DNA of 64,000 bases from Amycolatopsis rubida (GCF_900115345.1 NZ_FOWC01000020.1:62001-126000), one strand, 5' to 3'. Numbered from the stretch's first letter, positions 33,001 through 41,949 are shown. Made by a program: numbers and translations. The notes: generated by a model from the letters alone, not told the origin.

Positions 33001-34056
33001 CCGGAGCCGGGAAACGCCGTCCGGGACGCTCGGCGGCCGGAAGCAGCCGACCACGATGTCCCGTTCGTACAGCTGGTCAGCAGCAGCGACAGCCTGCTCC
33101 GGAGAGTCCGCGGGAATCGACTGAACCGCGCCAGGCGCACGCGAAACCCCTGCGGCATCAGCGATCGCGACCGCGGCACGGTGCAGATCCTCGACCCGCG
33201 AAGGCTCGGCTGCGATGATCCGGCACGCTTCCGCCGCACTTGCCGCCGCGGCGGGGGCGAGGCCGGTGTCGAAGATGAATGTCCGCGCCGTATTGACCAG
33301 ATGTTCGCGCAGCAGCGGCGATCCCAGCACTGCGCCGCCCTGTGCGCCCAAAGCCTTTGACAGGGTGGCGGTCACCGCGACGTGCGGCGCGCCTGCGAGA
33401 CCGGCCGCGTGCGCCGCGCCCCGTCCGTTTCCCGCGACGCCGATGCCGTGTGCTTCGTCAACCACCAGGAAAGCGTCGTATTCAGCGCACAATGCCGCGG
33501 TGCGCTGAAGATCGGTGGCGTCGCCGAGCACCGAATAGATCGACTCGACCGCCACGATCGCCCGCTCCTGCGCCCGGTCGCGCAGCAAGTGCGCGAGGGC
33601 GTCCAGGTCGTTGTGCGGGCAGATCGCGACGGGGGAGCGGGACAGCCGCGCGCCGTCGATCAGCGAGGCGTGGATGTGCGCGTCGGTGATCAGCAGCGTG
33701 TCCGGCGAGCCGAGTGCGGTGATGACGCCGATGTTCGCGGTGTAACCACTGGAAAAACCGAGCGCGGCCGGTTGCCCGGTGAGGTCGGCCAGTTCGCGTT
33801 CCAGCTCCGTGTGACACGGCGTGGTGCCGGTGACGACTCGGGACGCGCCGGCACCGGCTCCGTACTTCTCGACGGCCTGGACGGCGGCCGCGCGCAGTCG
33901 CGGATCGGTGCTGAGGCTCAGATAATCGTTCGACGCGAGATCCAATGTGGACTTTCGCGGATGCCGCCGATCATCGGTCCGCCGGACGAGACCGGCGACG
34001 TGCCGGTCCCGGCCGGCGGCGGTCAGCCAGTCGTGCATCGACACCATGGCGGTCAC
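32911..34056 (-). CDS. bioF: 8-amino-7-oxononanoate synthase
   Basis: A 381-residue PLP enzyme condensing pimeloyl thioester with L-alanine in biotin synthesis. It shows the alpha-oxoamine synthase signature: SNDYLSLSTDPRL, GAGASRVVTGTTPCHTELE, FSSGYTANIGVI, VVDEAHGIGVAG (D200, H203), and the Schiff-base K234 in TLSKALGAQGG. GTG 34056 overlaps the bioB stop (GTGA) and gives the usual length; ATGs at 34047 and 34038 are alternatives. Second gene of the bioB-bioF operon. bioA and bioD are not in the window. Confidence 0.9.
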   Translation of the reverse strand: MTAMVSMHDWLTAAGRDRHVAGLVRRTDDRRHPRKSTLDLASNDYLSLSTDPRLRAAAVQAVEKYGAGAGASRVVTGTTPCHTELERELADLTGQPAALGFSSGYTANIGVITALGSPDTLLITDAHIHASLIDGARLSRSPVAICPHNDLDALAHLLRDRAQERAIVAVESIYSVLGDATDLQRTAALCAEYDAFLVVDEAHGIGVAGNGRGAAHAAGLAGAPHVAVTATLSKALGAQGGAVLGSPLLREHLVNTARTFIFDTGLAPAAAASAAEACRIIAAEPSRVEDLHRAAVAIADAAGVSRAPGAVQSIPADSPEQAVAAADQLYERDIVVGCFRPPSVPDGVSRLRLVARAGIDLHHAEDAARWAAQWSRAASTV

Positions 34057-35111
34057 GCGTTGGGTGCGGCGGCGGTGCCCGCTCCGCGTTCCCGCAGCGC
34101 CGGGGTGGTGTGCTCGGCCGGCTGCTGCTCGCCCGCGCCGAGAACCTCGAAGCCCGCGTCGGCGATCATCTCCAGATCGGCCTTCGCGGCCTGGCCTTCG
34201 CTGGTGAGGTAGTCGCCGAGGAACAGCGAGTTCACCACGTGCAGCGCGAGCGGCTGCAGCGATCGCAGGTGCATCTCGCGGCCGCCGGCCATCCGGACTT
34301 CCGTTGCCGGGCAAGCGAACCGGGCCAGCGCGAGGATGCGCAGCGCGCGCAGCGGGCTCAGCTCCCAGGTTCCGGCGAGCGGCGTGCCCTCGAACGGCAT
34401 CAGGAAGTTGACCGGGATCGAATCGCTGCCGATGTCGCGCAGCGCGAAGACGGCGTCGATCAGCTCGTCGTCGGTCTCGCCCATGCCGACGATCAGGCCG
34501 GAGCACGCGGAAAGCCCGGCGGACTTGGCCTTTTCGACGGTGTCGACGCGGTCGTCGTACCCGTGCGTCGTGCAGATCTCGGAGTACCGCGACTCGCTCG
34601 TGTTCAGGTTGTGGTTGTACGCGTCGACCCCGGCGTCGCGCAGCTTCTCGGCCTGCCCGTCCTTGAGCAGCCCGAGGCAGGCGCACACCTCCACGCCGGA
34701 ATGCGCGGACTTCACCGCCTCGACGGCCTGGGCGACCCGGTCGACGTCGCGGTCGCTCGGCCCGCGCCCGCTCGCGACCAGGCACACCCGCGACGCGCCG
34801 CCCTGAATGCCCGCGCCTGCCTGGCGCGCCGTTTCCTCGGCGGACAGCCACGAGTACTTGAGGATCTGCGCGGACGACCCGAGCCGCTGCGAGCAGTACC
34901 CGCAGTCCTCGGGGCACAGGCCCGATTTCAGGTTGACGAGGTAGTTGACCTTGACCCGGTTGCCGAAGTGCGCGCGCCGCAGCCGTCCGGCAGCCGCGAC
35001 CAGGCCGAGCACGTCCTCGTCCGGCGCTTCCAGCACCGCGCGGGCGTCAGTGCGGTCGAGTACGCCGCCGGCCAGCTGCCGGTCGGCCAGGTCGTCGAAG
35101 GTTTTGAACAC
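34053..35111 (-). CDS. bioB: Biotin synthase
   Basis: A 352-residue radical SAM enzyme inserting sulfur into dethiobiotin. The 4Fe-4S cysteines are C66, C70 and C73 in GLCPEDCGYCSQ; further family blocks are YNHNLNTSESRYSEICTTH, GLIVGMGETDDELIDAV, PVNFLMPFEGTPL and GGREMHLRSLQPLALHVVNSLFLGDYLT. GTG 35111 lies exactly 7 bases after a TAGAAT -10 box, so the transcript is probably leaderless. It is divergent from a BioQ-like TetR gene. Confidence 0.94.
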   Translation of the reverse strand: MFKTFDDLADRQLAGGVLDRTDARAVLEAPDEDVLGLVAAAGRLRRAHFGNRVKVNYLVNLKSGLCPEDCGYCSQRLGSSAQILKYSWLSAEETARQAGAGIQGGASRVCLVASGRGPSDRDVDRVAQAVEAVKSAHSGVEVCACLGLLKDGQAEKLRDAGVDAYNHNLNTSESRYSEICTTHGYDDRVDTVEKAKSAGLSACSGLIVGMGETDDELIDAVFALRDIGSDSIPVNFLMPFEGTPLAGTWELSPLRALRILALARFACPATEVRMAGGREMHLRSLQPLALHVVNSLFLGDYLTSEGQAAKADLEMIADAGFEVLGAGEQQPAEHTTPALRERGAGTAAAPNA

Positions 35112-35147
35112 CTGTCAAATTCTAGGCGGCCGATCGGCCGGAAGCAA
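35109..35147 (-). promoter_or_regulatory. Leaderless bioB promoter with overlapping operator
   Basis: On the minus strand, TTGCTT (35147-35142), 17 bases, TAGAAT (35124-35119), 7 bases, then GTG 35111. The inverted repeat TTGA-N7-TCAA (TTGAACACCTGTCAA on the plus strand, 35104-35118) covers the predicted start point and the start codon, and partly resembles the BioQ site TGAAC-N3-GTTCA. Confidence 0.6.
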
Positions 35148-35159
35148 GCGGCAGGCAGA

Positions 35160-35699
35160 ATGAGCGGGGTGAAGGTGACGCGAGACCAGATCGTCGACCG
35201 GGCCTACGAGCTGCTGGCCGAAGCGGGGCTGAGCGGCTTGTCGATGCGGCGGGTGGCCCTCGACCTGGGGGTCCAGCCGGGCGCGCTGTACTACCACGTC
35301 GCCAACAAACAGGAGCTGCTCGCCGTCGTCGCCGCGCGGATCCTGAAGGGGCTGCCCGGGGTGGCGAAGGACCCGCGCGAGGCGGCCGGAGACTTCCGCT
35401 CGGCGCTGCTGCGGGTCCGCGACGGGGCCGAGGTGGTGTCGTTCGTGCAGGCGTACCGGCCGGATCTGCTGGTGCCCACGCACGCGCTGCGCCGGCTGTT
35501 CACCGGGAAGTACGACGAGCGGCGCGCGGAGTGGGCGGCGCGGACCGTCGTCCACTATGTACTCGGGTTCGTCGCGGAGGAGCAGAACCACGCCGAACTG
35601 GTGCGCGCCGGGATCGTCGAGGAGGAACCGGCGCACAGCGGCGATTCGGACGAGGCGTTCGGGTTCGGCATCGACGCTATCCTCAACGGACTGTCGTGA
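35160..35699 (+). CDS. TetR-family regulator, BioQ-like
   Basis: A 179-residue TetR protein: helix-turn-helix VTRDQIVDRAYELLAEAGLSGLSMRRVALDLGVQPGALYYHVANKQELLAVVA (residues 6-58), and a C-terminal TetR-C domain of the TetR_C_1 style (VQAYRPDLLVPTHALRRLF, AARTVVHYVLGFVAEEQN). Its divergent position next to bioB, and the operator over the bioB start, match BioQ, the biotin-operon repressor of mycobacteria and corynebacteria. ATG 35160 is weakly preceded by GGCAGG. Assignment to BioQ rests on context. Confidence 0.8.
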   Translation: MSGVKVTRDQIVDRAYELLAEAGLSGLSMRRVALDLGVQPGALYYHVANKQELLAVVAARILKGLPGVAKDPREAAGDFRSALLRVRDGAEVVSFVQAYRPDLLVPTHALRRLFTGKYDERRAEWAARTVVHYVLGFVAEEQNHAELVRAGIVEEEPAHSGDSDEAFGFGIDAILNGLS

Positions 35700-36083
35700 G
35701 CGTTCAGCGCGGTCGGAGTCTCCTGGCTGCCGCCCCGCCGCCGGTGAGCGCGAACTGAAATCCGGTGGGCTGGATGCCGCGGCCGAACGCCTGGACGGGC
35801 TCGAAGGGGGGCTGATGATCGTGATGGTGCGGTTCGCGGCGGGATCGACGACGCGGAGCGCGGCTCGGGGTGCCGAGGGTCTCGCCGGCTTGAGTGCTGC
35901 GCCCCGCCGATGAGCACCCGCCGGCCGGCTACTTCCCCCAGATCAGGCCGCGATTCCCCCGACCACGCGTCAAACCTGCTTCGACCAGCCAGCCGCGCCC
36001 GTGTGCGTAGGGGTGTCGCCTGTTCGGCCGGCCAGGGGTGCTCTCATCCCGATGGACTCGATACACCCGAAGAATGACCAGCG
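35700..36083. other. Intergenic region, no supported gene
   Basis: It lies between the BioQ-like gene and the P450 remnant. One plus-strand frame gives LKSGGLDAAAERLDGLEGGL, which may be a trace of a decayed gene or of the missing P450 N-terminus, but nothing is recognisable. No clear promoter or repeat seen. Confidence 0.5.
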
Positions 36084-37155
36084 ATGTGCGACGCGCCAGG
36101 GATGATCCGGATCAAGCTGCCCTACGGCGAGCCGGCGTGGCTGGCCACCCGCTACGACGACGTTCGCATGGTGTTCGGCGACCGGCGGTTCAGCCGGGCC
36201 ATGGCCGTCGACGCCGACGTGCCGAGGATGACGCCGCACAAGCTGGACGGCGGGATCATCATGATGGATCCGCCGGAACACAGCCGGCTGCGCAAGCTGG
36301 TGGCCAAAGCCTTCACCCAGAACAGGGTGCGGCAGCTGGCCGGGGAACTCGTGGACGCGGCCGGCGGCAGGACGGCGGACCTGGTGGAGAATTTCGCGTT
36401 GCCGCTGCCGGTGGCGGTGATCTGCGAGCTGCTCGGCGTGCCAGTGGCCGGCTGGCCGAAGTTTCGGGTCTGGAGCGACCGGATCCTGTCCACGAGCGAG
36501 ACCACCGCTGAAGGAGTACGAGGCCAGCGAAGCGGAGCTCCAGGAGTACATGAGCGGGCTCATCGCCGCACGGCGCGCGGAGCCCGCCGATGACCTGATG
36601 ACCGCGCTGATCGAGGCCCGCGACGAGCGCGACCGGCTCTCCGAGCCGGAGCTGATCGATTTGTGCGACGGGCTTCTGGTGTCCGGCAACGAAACCACCG
36701 CGTCGCTGCTGGCCGGCTCGGTCTTCGTCCTGCTGGAGCACCCCGAGCGGCGGGCCGACCTCAGCCGGATGCCGGCCGCGGCCGAGGAACTGTCGCGGTT
36801 CATCCCGCTGAGCCATTGGCCGGGCTTTCCCCGCTATGCGACCGAGGACGTCGAGGTGGGCGGTTCGCTGGTGCGCGCGGGAGAGCCCGTGGTGTCCGAC
36901 TTCGCCTCGGCCAACCGGGATCCCCGGCAGTTCGAGGATCCCGATGTGCTGCGCTTCGACCGGGAGGGGGCCTCGCATCTGGGTTTCGGGCACGGTGTGC
37001 ATCCCTGTGTCGGCTCGAACCTCGCCAGGGTCGAGCTGCAGGAAGGCCTGCGCGCGCTGCTGAGCAGGCTGCCGGGGCTGCGGATCGCCGGCGAGATCGA
37101 GTGGACGGCCGAGATGCCGGTGCGCGGCCCGCGCCGGATGCCGATCGGCTGGTGA
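36084..37155 (+). pseudogene. Cytochrome P450, frameshifted and N-terminally truncated
   Basis: Two adjacent frames make up a bacterial class I P450. The first (from 36084) reads LPYGEPAWLATRYDDVRMVF, MDPPEHSRLRKLVAKAFTQ and LPLPVAVICELLGVP. After a single-base shift near 36505, the second continues LKEYEASEAELQEYMSGLI, with I-helix LLVSGNETTASLL, K-helix ExxR in EELSRF, and heme loop FGHGVHPCVGSNLAR with the axial Cys. The frame upstream of ATG 36084 has a stop, so about 40 N-terminal residues are also missing or out of frame. If the indel is a sequencing error, the rest of the enzyme would be intact. Confidence 0.82.
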
Positions 37156-37334
37156 CGGCTGCCCGGTGCCGGGCCGGGTTGCCGCCCCGAGGCCGGCGTG
37201 GAATTCGTCGGCGGCGGATGGTGCGCGTGCTGGCTCCGGGCTCCTCGGCCGCAATGATCATCAGGTCCGGCGGCGGTACCTTCCCACGGTGGGAGTCCTA
37301 TCGCCCCACGAGGCCGGATCGAGGAGCACGCCCG

Positions 37335-38300
37335 TTGTCGCAGTCGCCCGGTCTGGTGCCACGGATGCAACGGCACCAGGTCGTCATCTACCTGGCCGCG
37401 CTCGCCGTCGGCGCACTGGCCGGCTGGCTGGCCCCGGCGGCCGGGCCGGGGCTGGAACCGGCGATCAACCCGGTGCTGGCGGCGCTGCTGTACGTCACGT
37501 TTCTTCAGGTGCCCGCCGCCGAACTGGGCCGTTCCCTGCGCGACGGCCGGTTCCTCGGCGCCGCGCTGGCGGTGAACTTCGTCGTGGTGCCGCTGGTCGT
37601 CGCGGCGATGTCTGCCTTCTTCCCGGCCGGGCAAGCGCTGCGGCTGGGCATGCTGCTCGTGCTGCTGGCCCCGTGCGTGGACTACGTGATCGTCTTCAGC
37701 GGCCTGGCCGGAGGCAGCAGCCGCCGCCTGCTCGCCGCGACGCCGTTGCTGCTGCTCGCGCAGATGATCCTGCTGCCCGGGTTCCTGTTCCTCTTCCTCG
37801 GCGCGGACCTGGCGCGTTCCGTGCGGGCCGGGCCGTTTCTCGAAGCGTTCCTGGTGCTGATCGCGATCCCGCTGGCGCTGGCCTGGCTCACCCAGGCGTG
37901 GGCGGCCCGGCACGCGACCGGCCGCCGGTTCGCCGACGCGGCCGGGACCGCCATGGTGCCGTTGATGGCCGCGACGCTGGCGACTGTGGTGGCGTCGCAA
38001 ACCCCGAAGCTCCACGGCGGACCCGGCCCGGTCGCGTCGGTGGTGCCGTTCTATGTGATTTTCCTGGTGGTGATGGCCTTGGCCGGACTGGGCGTCGCGC
38101 GGTTGTTCCGGCTGGACGTCCCGGCGGGCCGGGCGGTCGTTTTCACCGGGGCGACCCGGAATTCTCTGGTGGTGCTTCCGCTGGCGCTGGCGTTGCCGGA
38201 CGAGTTCGCGGTCGCCGCGGTCGTGGTGGTGACGCAGACCTTGGTCGAGGTGGCCGGCATGGTGTGGTACGTCCGCCTAGTGCCTCGCTTGCTCCCGTAG
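37335..38300 (+). CDS. SBF (bile acid:sodium symporter)-like transporter
   Basis: A 321-residue membrane protein with about ten helices: VVIYLAALAVGALAGWLAPAAG, PVLAALLYVTFLQVPAAELGRSL, LVLLAPCVDYVIVFSGLAGGSSRRLL, GATRNSLVVLPLALALP. The PCVDY block and the crossing helix pattern resemble the SBF/Acr3-like superfamily, which exports arsenite or moves organic anions. TTG 37335 has GAGGAG at 8 bases; ATG 37365 is the alternative. Its last 24 bases overlap the 3' end of the convergent metG. Substrate unclear; no ars genes nearby. Confidence 0.72.
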   Translation: MSQSPGLVPRMQRHQVVIYLAALAVGALAGWLAPAAGPGLEPAINPVLAALLYVTFLQVPAAELGRSLRDGRFLGAALAVNFVVVPLVVAAMSAFFPAGQALRLGMLLVLLAPCVDYVIVFSGLAGGSSRRLLAATPLLLLAQMILLPGFLFLFLGADLARSVRAGPFLEAFLVLIAIPLALAWLTQAWAARHATGRRFADAAGTAMVPLMAATLATVVASQTPKLHGGPGPVASVVPFYVIFLVVMALAGLGVARLFRLDVPAGRAVVFTGATRNSLVVLPLALALPDEFAVAAVVVVTQTLVEVAGMVWYVRLVPRLLP

Positions 38301-39680
38301 CCGGGGGTAGAGGCGCGCCGGTTCCCCGCGATCCAGTTGCGCGCGCAGGCGGGCGGCGCCGTCCGGGAGGAACGGGCTGAGTTCGGTTGCCAGTTCCCGG
38401 CAAGTGCCCACGACGGTCCCCAATACCTCCGCCAGATCGGCACCGCGCAACGTCCAGGGCCGGGTCTGTTCGACGTACCGGTTGGCGTCGCTGATCACCT
38501 CGGCCACGGCACCGGTGGCCGTGCGGAAGTCGAAGGCGGCGAGTGCCGTGTCGATCCGGGAGGCGAGCGCGTGCACTGTCCTCAGTGGACTCGACGGGGC
38601 GATCCGGCCGGTGCGGCGGGCGAGGCTGAGCACCCGGTGCACGAGATTGCCGAGGCCGTTGGCGAGTTCGTCGTCGGCGCGGTCGATCAGCCGCGTTTCG
38701 GTGAAGTCGGTGTCGCCGAGCGGGGCGACTTCGCGCAGCAGCCACCAGCGGACGGCGTCGGCGCCGTACCGGTCGACCAGGTCGGTCGGACGGACGGTGT
38801 TGCCCGCGCTCTTGGAGATCTTCGCGCCGTCCAGAGTCAGATAGTCGTGCACGAAGATGGTGTCCGGCAGCCGTTCGCCGGCGGAGAGCAGCAGCGCGGG
38901 CCAGTACACGGCGTGGAACCGCAGGATGCCTTTGCCGATCACGTGCACTCGCTCGGCCGCCTGGGCCCAGCGGGACGGGTCGGCGGTGAGGTAGCTGGCG
39001 AGCGCGTCCCACCAGACGTAAATCACCTGGTCCGGGTCGCCGGGCACCGGGATGCCCCAGCCGTCCGAGCGCGCGGCGGGCCGGGACACGCTGATGTCGG
39101 ACAACCCGGAGCGGACGAATCCCAGCACCTCGCGGAGCCGGGCGGCGGGTTCGATCCGGAGGCGCCCGGTTTCCAGCAGGTCCCGGATTTCTCCGGCATA
39201 ACGGGAAAGCCGGAAGAACCAGTTCTGTTCGGTGACGATTTCCGGCGGGGTTTCGTGTTCCCGACGGCGTTCGCCGTCCGCGTAGAACTGTTCGCAGCCC
39301 ACACAGTAGCGGCCGGTGTAGTCGCGCAGGGAGAAGTCGCCGCGGCGGGCGCTGGCTTGCCACAGGCGCCGGACGCCGTCGAGGTGGCGGCGATCGGTGC
39401 TGGTGCGGATGAAATCGTCGACGGCGAGTCCGAGCGGTTCCCGCAACGCGGCGAAGCGCGCGGCGCCGTGGCCGACGAACTCCCGCACGGGAACGCCCGC
39501 GGCCTTCGCCGCGGTGACGTTCTTGAGAGCGTTGTCATCGGTGCCGGTGAGCAGCCGGACGTCGGTGCCGCGCAACCGCCGGTGCCGGGCCAGAACATCG
39601 GCCTGCACGAGTTCGAGCGCGTGCCCGAGATGCGGTTCCGCGTTGACATAAGGGATCGCGGTGGTGATCACGTCGGTCAT
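38277..39680 (-). CDS. metG: Methionyl-tRNA synthetase, short single-zinc-knuckle type
   Basis: A 467-residue class I synthetase charging tRNA-Met. HIGH motif variant HLGH at 17-20 (NAEPHLGH) and KMSKS variant KISKS at 287-291 (DGAKISKSAGN). The connective peptide keeps one cysteine pair (YCVGCEQ, 126-129) and has lost the second. No C-terminal tRNA-binding domain. That makes it smaller than typical housekeeping MetRS, so it may be a paralogue, possibly of the kind that tolerates MetRS inhibitors. ATG 39680 follows GGAGAGGA, which is buried in a hairpin downstream of a short leader ORF. Confidence 0.85.
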   Translation of the reverse strand: MTDVITTAIPYVNAEPHLGHALELVQADVLARHRRLRGTDVRLLTGTDDNALKNVTAAKAAGVPVREFVGHGAARFAALREPLGLAVDDFIRTSTDRRHLDGVRRLWQASARRGDFSLRDYTGRYCVGCEQFYADGERRREHETPPEIVTEQNWFFRLSRYAGEIRDLLETGRLRIEPAARLREVLGFVRSGLSDISVSRPAARSDGWGIPVPGDPDQVIYVWWDALASYLTADPSRWAQAAERVHVIGKGILRFHAVYWPALLLSAGERLPDTIFVHDYLTLDGAKISKSAGNTVRPTDLVDRYGADAVRWWLLREVAPLGDTDFTETRLIDRADDELANGLGNLVHRVLSLARRTGRIAPSSPLRTVHALASRIDTALAAFDFRTATGAVAEVISDANRYVEQTRPWTLRGADLAEVLGTVVGTCRELATELSPFLPDGAARLRAQLDRGEPARLYPRLREQARH

Positions 39681-39686
39681 GGTCAA

Positions 39687-39811
39687 TCCTCTCCGCCGCC
39701 GGCCGACGGCGGAGAGCCCCCGGCGACGGCCGGGGCTGGGCGGGTCAGCGCACGAGAACGGGCCCCAGGCCGGGGCTCGTCATCGGTGCGGTGGTCATGC
39801 CTTCCATAGTG
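39687..39811 (-). promoter_or_regulatory. metG leader: promoter, leader ORF and RBS-sequestering hairpins
   Basis: Read leftward: -10 CACTAT (39811-39806); leader ORF 39798-39745; hairpin CCCCGGC/GCCGGGG (39735-39729 with 39724-39718); then hairpin with perfect 10-base arms (39716-39707 with 39698-39689) whose second arm contains the metG ribosome binding site GGAGAGG. A smaller stem (39776-39762) lies within the leader ORF. The layout is that of translational or transcriptional attenuation. Confidence 0.55.
39745..39798 (-). CDS. Putative leader peptide upstream of metG
   Basis: A 17-residue ORF, MTTAPMTSPGLGPVLVR, ending 65 bases before the metG start. Its ATG is 7 bases after a CACTAT -10 box, so it would be translated from a leaderless end. 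A GC-rich stem lies inside the ORF and two further stems follow it. It contains a second Met at position 6 and ends VLVR before the stop, possible ribosome-stalling features. Confidence 0.4.
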   Translation of the reverse strand: MTTAPMTSPGLGPVLVR

Positions 39812-39915
39812 GCCGGGCACCCGCCTTCGGGACCACTGGTTTTCTTCCCCACGTCACGGACGTCCCCGCCGCTTGTTGCCCGGGCAGCGTCGCCTTGAGT
39901 TCCTGCCACTGGTTT

Positions 39916-40380
39916 TCAGCGTCCGGTCGTGCCGTCGATCAGCTCGCGCAGGATGTCGGCGTGCCCGGCGTGCCGTCCGGTTTCCTCGATCAGGTGCGTC
40001 AGCGCCCAGCGGACGCTCGGGCCGGCGCGGCCCGGCAGCGGGGCGGCGAGATCCGGGCAGCTGTCGAGAAGTTCGTTGGCGAGTTCGACGGCTTCCCGGT
40101 AGCGGGCGACGACGTCGGCGACGCTGTCCTCGGTGCGGAACGTCGAGGGCCAATTCTTCACGGTCTCGCCGAGAAACAGCGACCGCTCCACGAAGGTCAG
40201 GTGGTTGAGCAGGCCGACCAGATTCGTCCCGGACGGCACCGCGGCGGCGTGGGCTTCGGGCTCCGGCGCGCCGTCGACCTTGGCGGCGACCGAGGTGCGG
40301 AGATAGTCGAGAAATCCGCGCAGGACTTCGGTTTCGCTGCTTCCGGTACGGGGCGGCGGGGTGTCGCGACGGCGGGCCAC
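39916..40380 (-). CDS. DinB/DUF664-family protein
   Basis: A 154-residue four-helix protein. Helix 1 ETEVLRGFLDYLRTSVAAKV, then LVGLLNHLTFVERSLFLGE, YREAVELANELLDSC and SVRWALTHLIEETGRHAGHADILRELIDG. The last carries the H-x3-E-x2-R-H-x2-H pattern that binds a metal in DinB/mycothiol-transferase-like proteins. GTG 40380 follows GAAGGAG. Probably a thiol-S-transferase or stress protein. In line with the methyltransferase gene 18 bases upstream, so co-transcribed. Confidence 0.8.
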   Translation of the reverse strand: MARRRDTPPPRTGSSETEVLRGFLDYLRTSVAAKVDGAPEPEAHAAAVPSGTNLVGLLNHLTFVERSLFLGETVKNWPSTFRTEDSVADVVARYREAVELANELLDSCPDLAAPLPGRAGPSVRWALTHLIEETGRHAGHADILRELIDGTTGR

Positions 40381-40398
40381 AGTGGTCTCCTTCGGGGT

Positions 40399-40995
40399 TC
40401 AGGCGGTGCGGCGGATCAGCAGGACGTGGTCGACGACCTCGGCGGTCTGGCCGTCCGGCCCGGTCGCCAGGCGAGTGGGGGAGTCCGCGCGCTCGACGGT
40501 CCACCGCACCGGATCGAGGGCGAGGTCCGCGGCGATCTCCGCGGGGCTGGGGAAACGCGCGTCCGGATCCTGGTTCCACGACCACGGCGCGATCGAGCCG
40601 TGGTCCACGACCAGCAACCGGCCGCCTGGCCGCAGTGCGTGCGCGGCGGTGCGCAGGACTGTCGACCGGTCCAGTTCGAAGGGGGTCTGCAGGTAGTGCG
40701 CTGTCACGAGGTCGAACGCACCGGCCGGGAAGCTGACCCGCAGGTCGTGCCGCACGGCGGTGATCCGCGGGCCGGCGAGGCGGTTGACCGCGACGGCGGA
40801 GATGTCAGTGGCGGTCACGTTCCAGCCGCGCCCGGCGAGCCAGCGTGCGTCGCCGCCGTTGCCGCAGCCGAGGTCGAGCGCGTCGCCGGGAGGAAGATCG
40901 GAGACGGTTTCCACGAGCCGGGCGTTCGGCTTCGGGTCCGAGGGCGGCCGGGCGGCGTGCACTTCGTCCCAGAACAGGTTCGCGTCGGTGGTCAT
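40399..40995 (-). CDS. Class I SAM-dependent methyltransferase
   Basis: A 198-residue Rossmann methyltransferase: motif I ALDLGCGNGGDARWLAGRG, motif II VTATDISAVAV, motif IV FDLVTAHYLQTPF, post-motif LRPGGRLLVVDHGSIAPW. Small-molecule type, like tellurite- or thiopurine-methyltransferase-related proteins. ATG 40995 follows GAGGAG. First gene of a two-gene unit with the DinB-like protein, and divergent from the metallo-beta-lactamase-fold gene. Substrate unknown. Confidence 0.83.
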   Translation of the reverse strand: MTTDANLFWDEVHAARPPSDPKPNARLVETVSDLPPGDALDLGCGNGGDARWLAGRGWNVTATDISAVAVNRLAGPRITAVRHDLRVSFPAGAFDLVTAHYLQTPFELDRSTVLRTAAHALRPGGRLLVVDHGSIAPWSWNQDPDARFPSPAEIAADLALDPVRWTVERADSPTRLATGPDGQTAEVVDHVLLIRRTA

Positions 40996-41147
40996 CGGTC
41001 GGCTCCTCGGGTCGGGTGCGTCCAGCGTCGCCGGAGCCGGGCCCGCAGCGCACGCGATCTTGCCGGAACGGCAACTCCCGCATGCTGGACCGGATCGTTT
41101 CGCCGGTACCGTCGGAGACGAACGGTCCGGAAAGCGGGGAGCGGTCA

Positions 41148-41942
41148 ATGAAAATCGGCGCCGTGGACATCGTTCCGATCCTCGACGGCATCGCCCGGCT
41201 GCCGCTGGCGGGCACGGTCGTGCACGCCCGGGGCGCGCGGTGGGAATGCCGCCATCAGCCGCTCGACGCCGAGGGCCGGATTCGGATGGACGTCGGATCG
41301 TTCCTCGTCCGGCTCGGCGACCGGACGGTGCTGGTCGACGCCGGGACCGGGCCGGGATTCGAGCACGACGGCTTCGCCACCGGCGGCCTCCTCGGCAACC
41401 TGCGCCGCGCCGGGGTCGCGCCGGAGGAGGTGACGGACGTGGTCTTCACCCATCTGCACGTGGACCACGTCGGCTGGTCGAGCGTGCGCGGCGAAGCCGT
41501 TTTCCCGCGGGCGGCCTTCCGCATGCACGCTGCCGACTGGGCGCACTTCACGACCGGCGAAACCGCGGATCCGGCGGTGCGGGCCACGTTCGCGCCGATC
41601 CTCGGACAGGTCGAGACCTTCGACGGCGAAATCGAACTGGTCCCCGGCCTTGTCGCCCGTCCCGCGCCCGGCCACACGCCCGGCTCGACGGTTTTCGTGG
41701 TCAGCGACGCCGGCGAACGCGCCCTGCTGCTCGGCGACGTCCTGCATACCGTCAGCGAGCTGACCGACCCGGAATGGGAGGGCATGTTCGATGTGGACCG
41801 GCCCGCGGCGACCGCGATGCGGCAGCGGATCGCGGCCGAACTCGAGGCGTCCGGCGACGTTTTCGCGCCAGCGCATTTCCCGGGACTCGCCTTCGGGCGG
41901 CTGGTCACCGCGGCCGGGATCCGGCGGTTCGCCTGGGCCTGA
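41148..41942 (+). CDS. Metallo-beta-lactamase-fold hydrolase
   Basis: A 264-residue MBL-fold protein with the binuclear zinc motif H102-x-H104-x-D106-H107 (FTHLHVDHVGW), a further His in PAPGHTPGSTVFVV, Asp in LLLGDVLHT, and a final His in APAHFPGLAFGR. It resembles the lactonase/quorum-quenching and SdsA-like small hydrolases rather than true beta-lactamases. ATG 41148 is preceded by GCGGGGAGCG. Single gene. Substrate unknown. Confidence 0.85.
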   Translation: MKIGAVDIVPILDGIARLPLAGTVVHARGARWECRHQPLDAEGRIRMDVGSFLVRLGDRTVLVDAGTGPGFEHDGFATGGLLGNLRRAGVAPEEVTDVVFTHLHVDHVGWSSVRGEAVFPRAAFRMHAADWAHFTTGETADPAVRATFAPILGQVETFDGEIELVPGLVARPAPGHTPGSTVFVVSDAGERALLLGDVLHTVSELTDPEWEGMFDVDRPAATAMRQRIAAELEASGDVFAPAHFPGLAFGRLVTAAGIRRFAWA

Positions 41943-41949
41943 GCGGGGG

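Noticed and set aside
36084..37155. Two separate P450-related genes.
   Set aside because: The second frame continues the first exactly where the P450 fold requires it, without an RBS or N-terminal domain; one frameshifted gene explains both.
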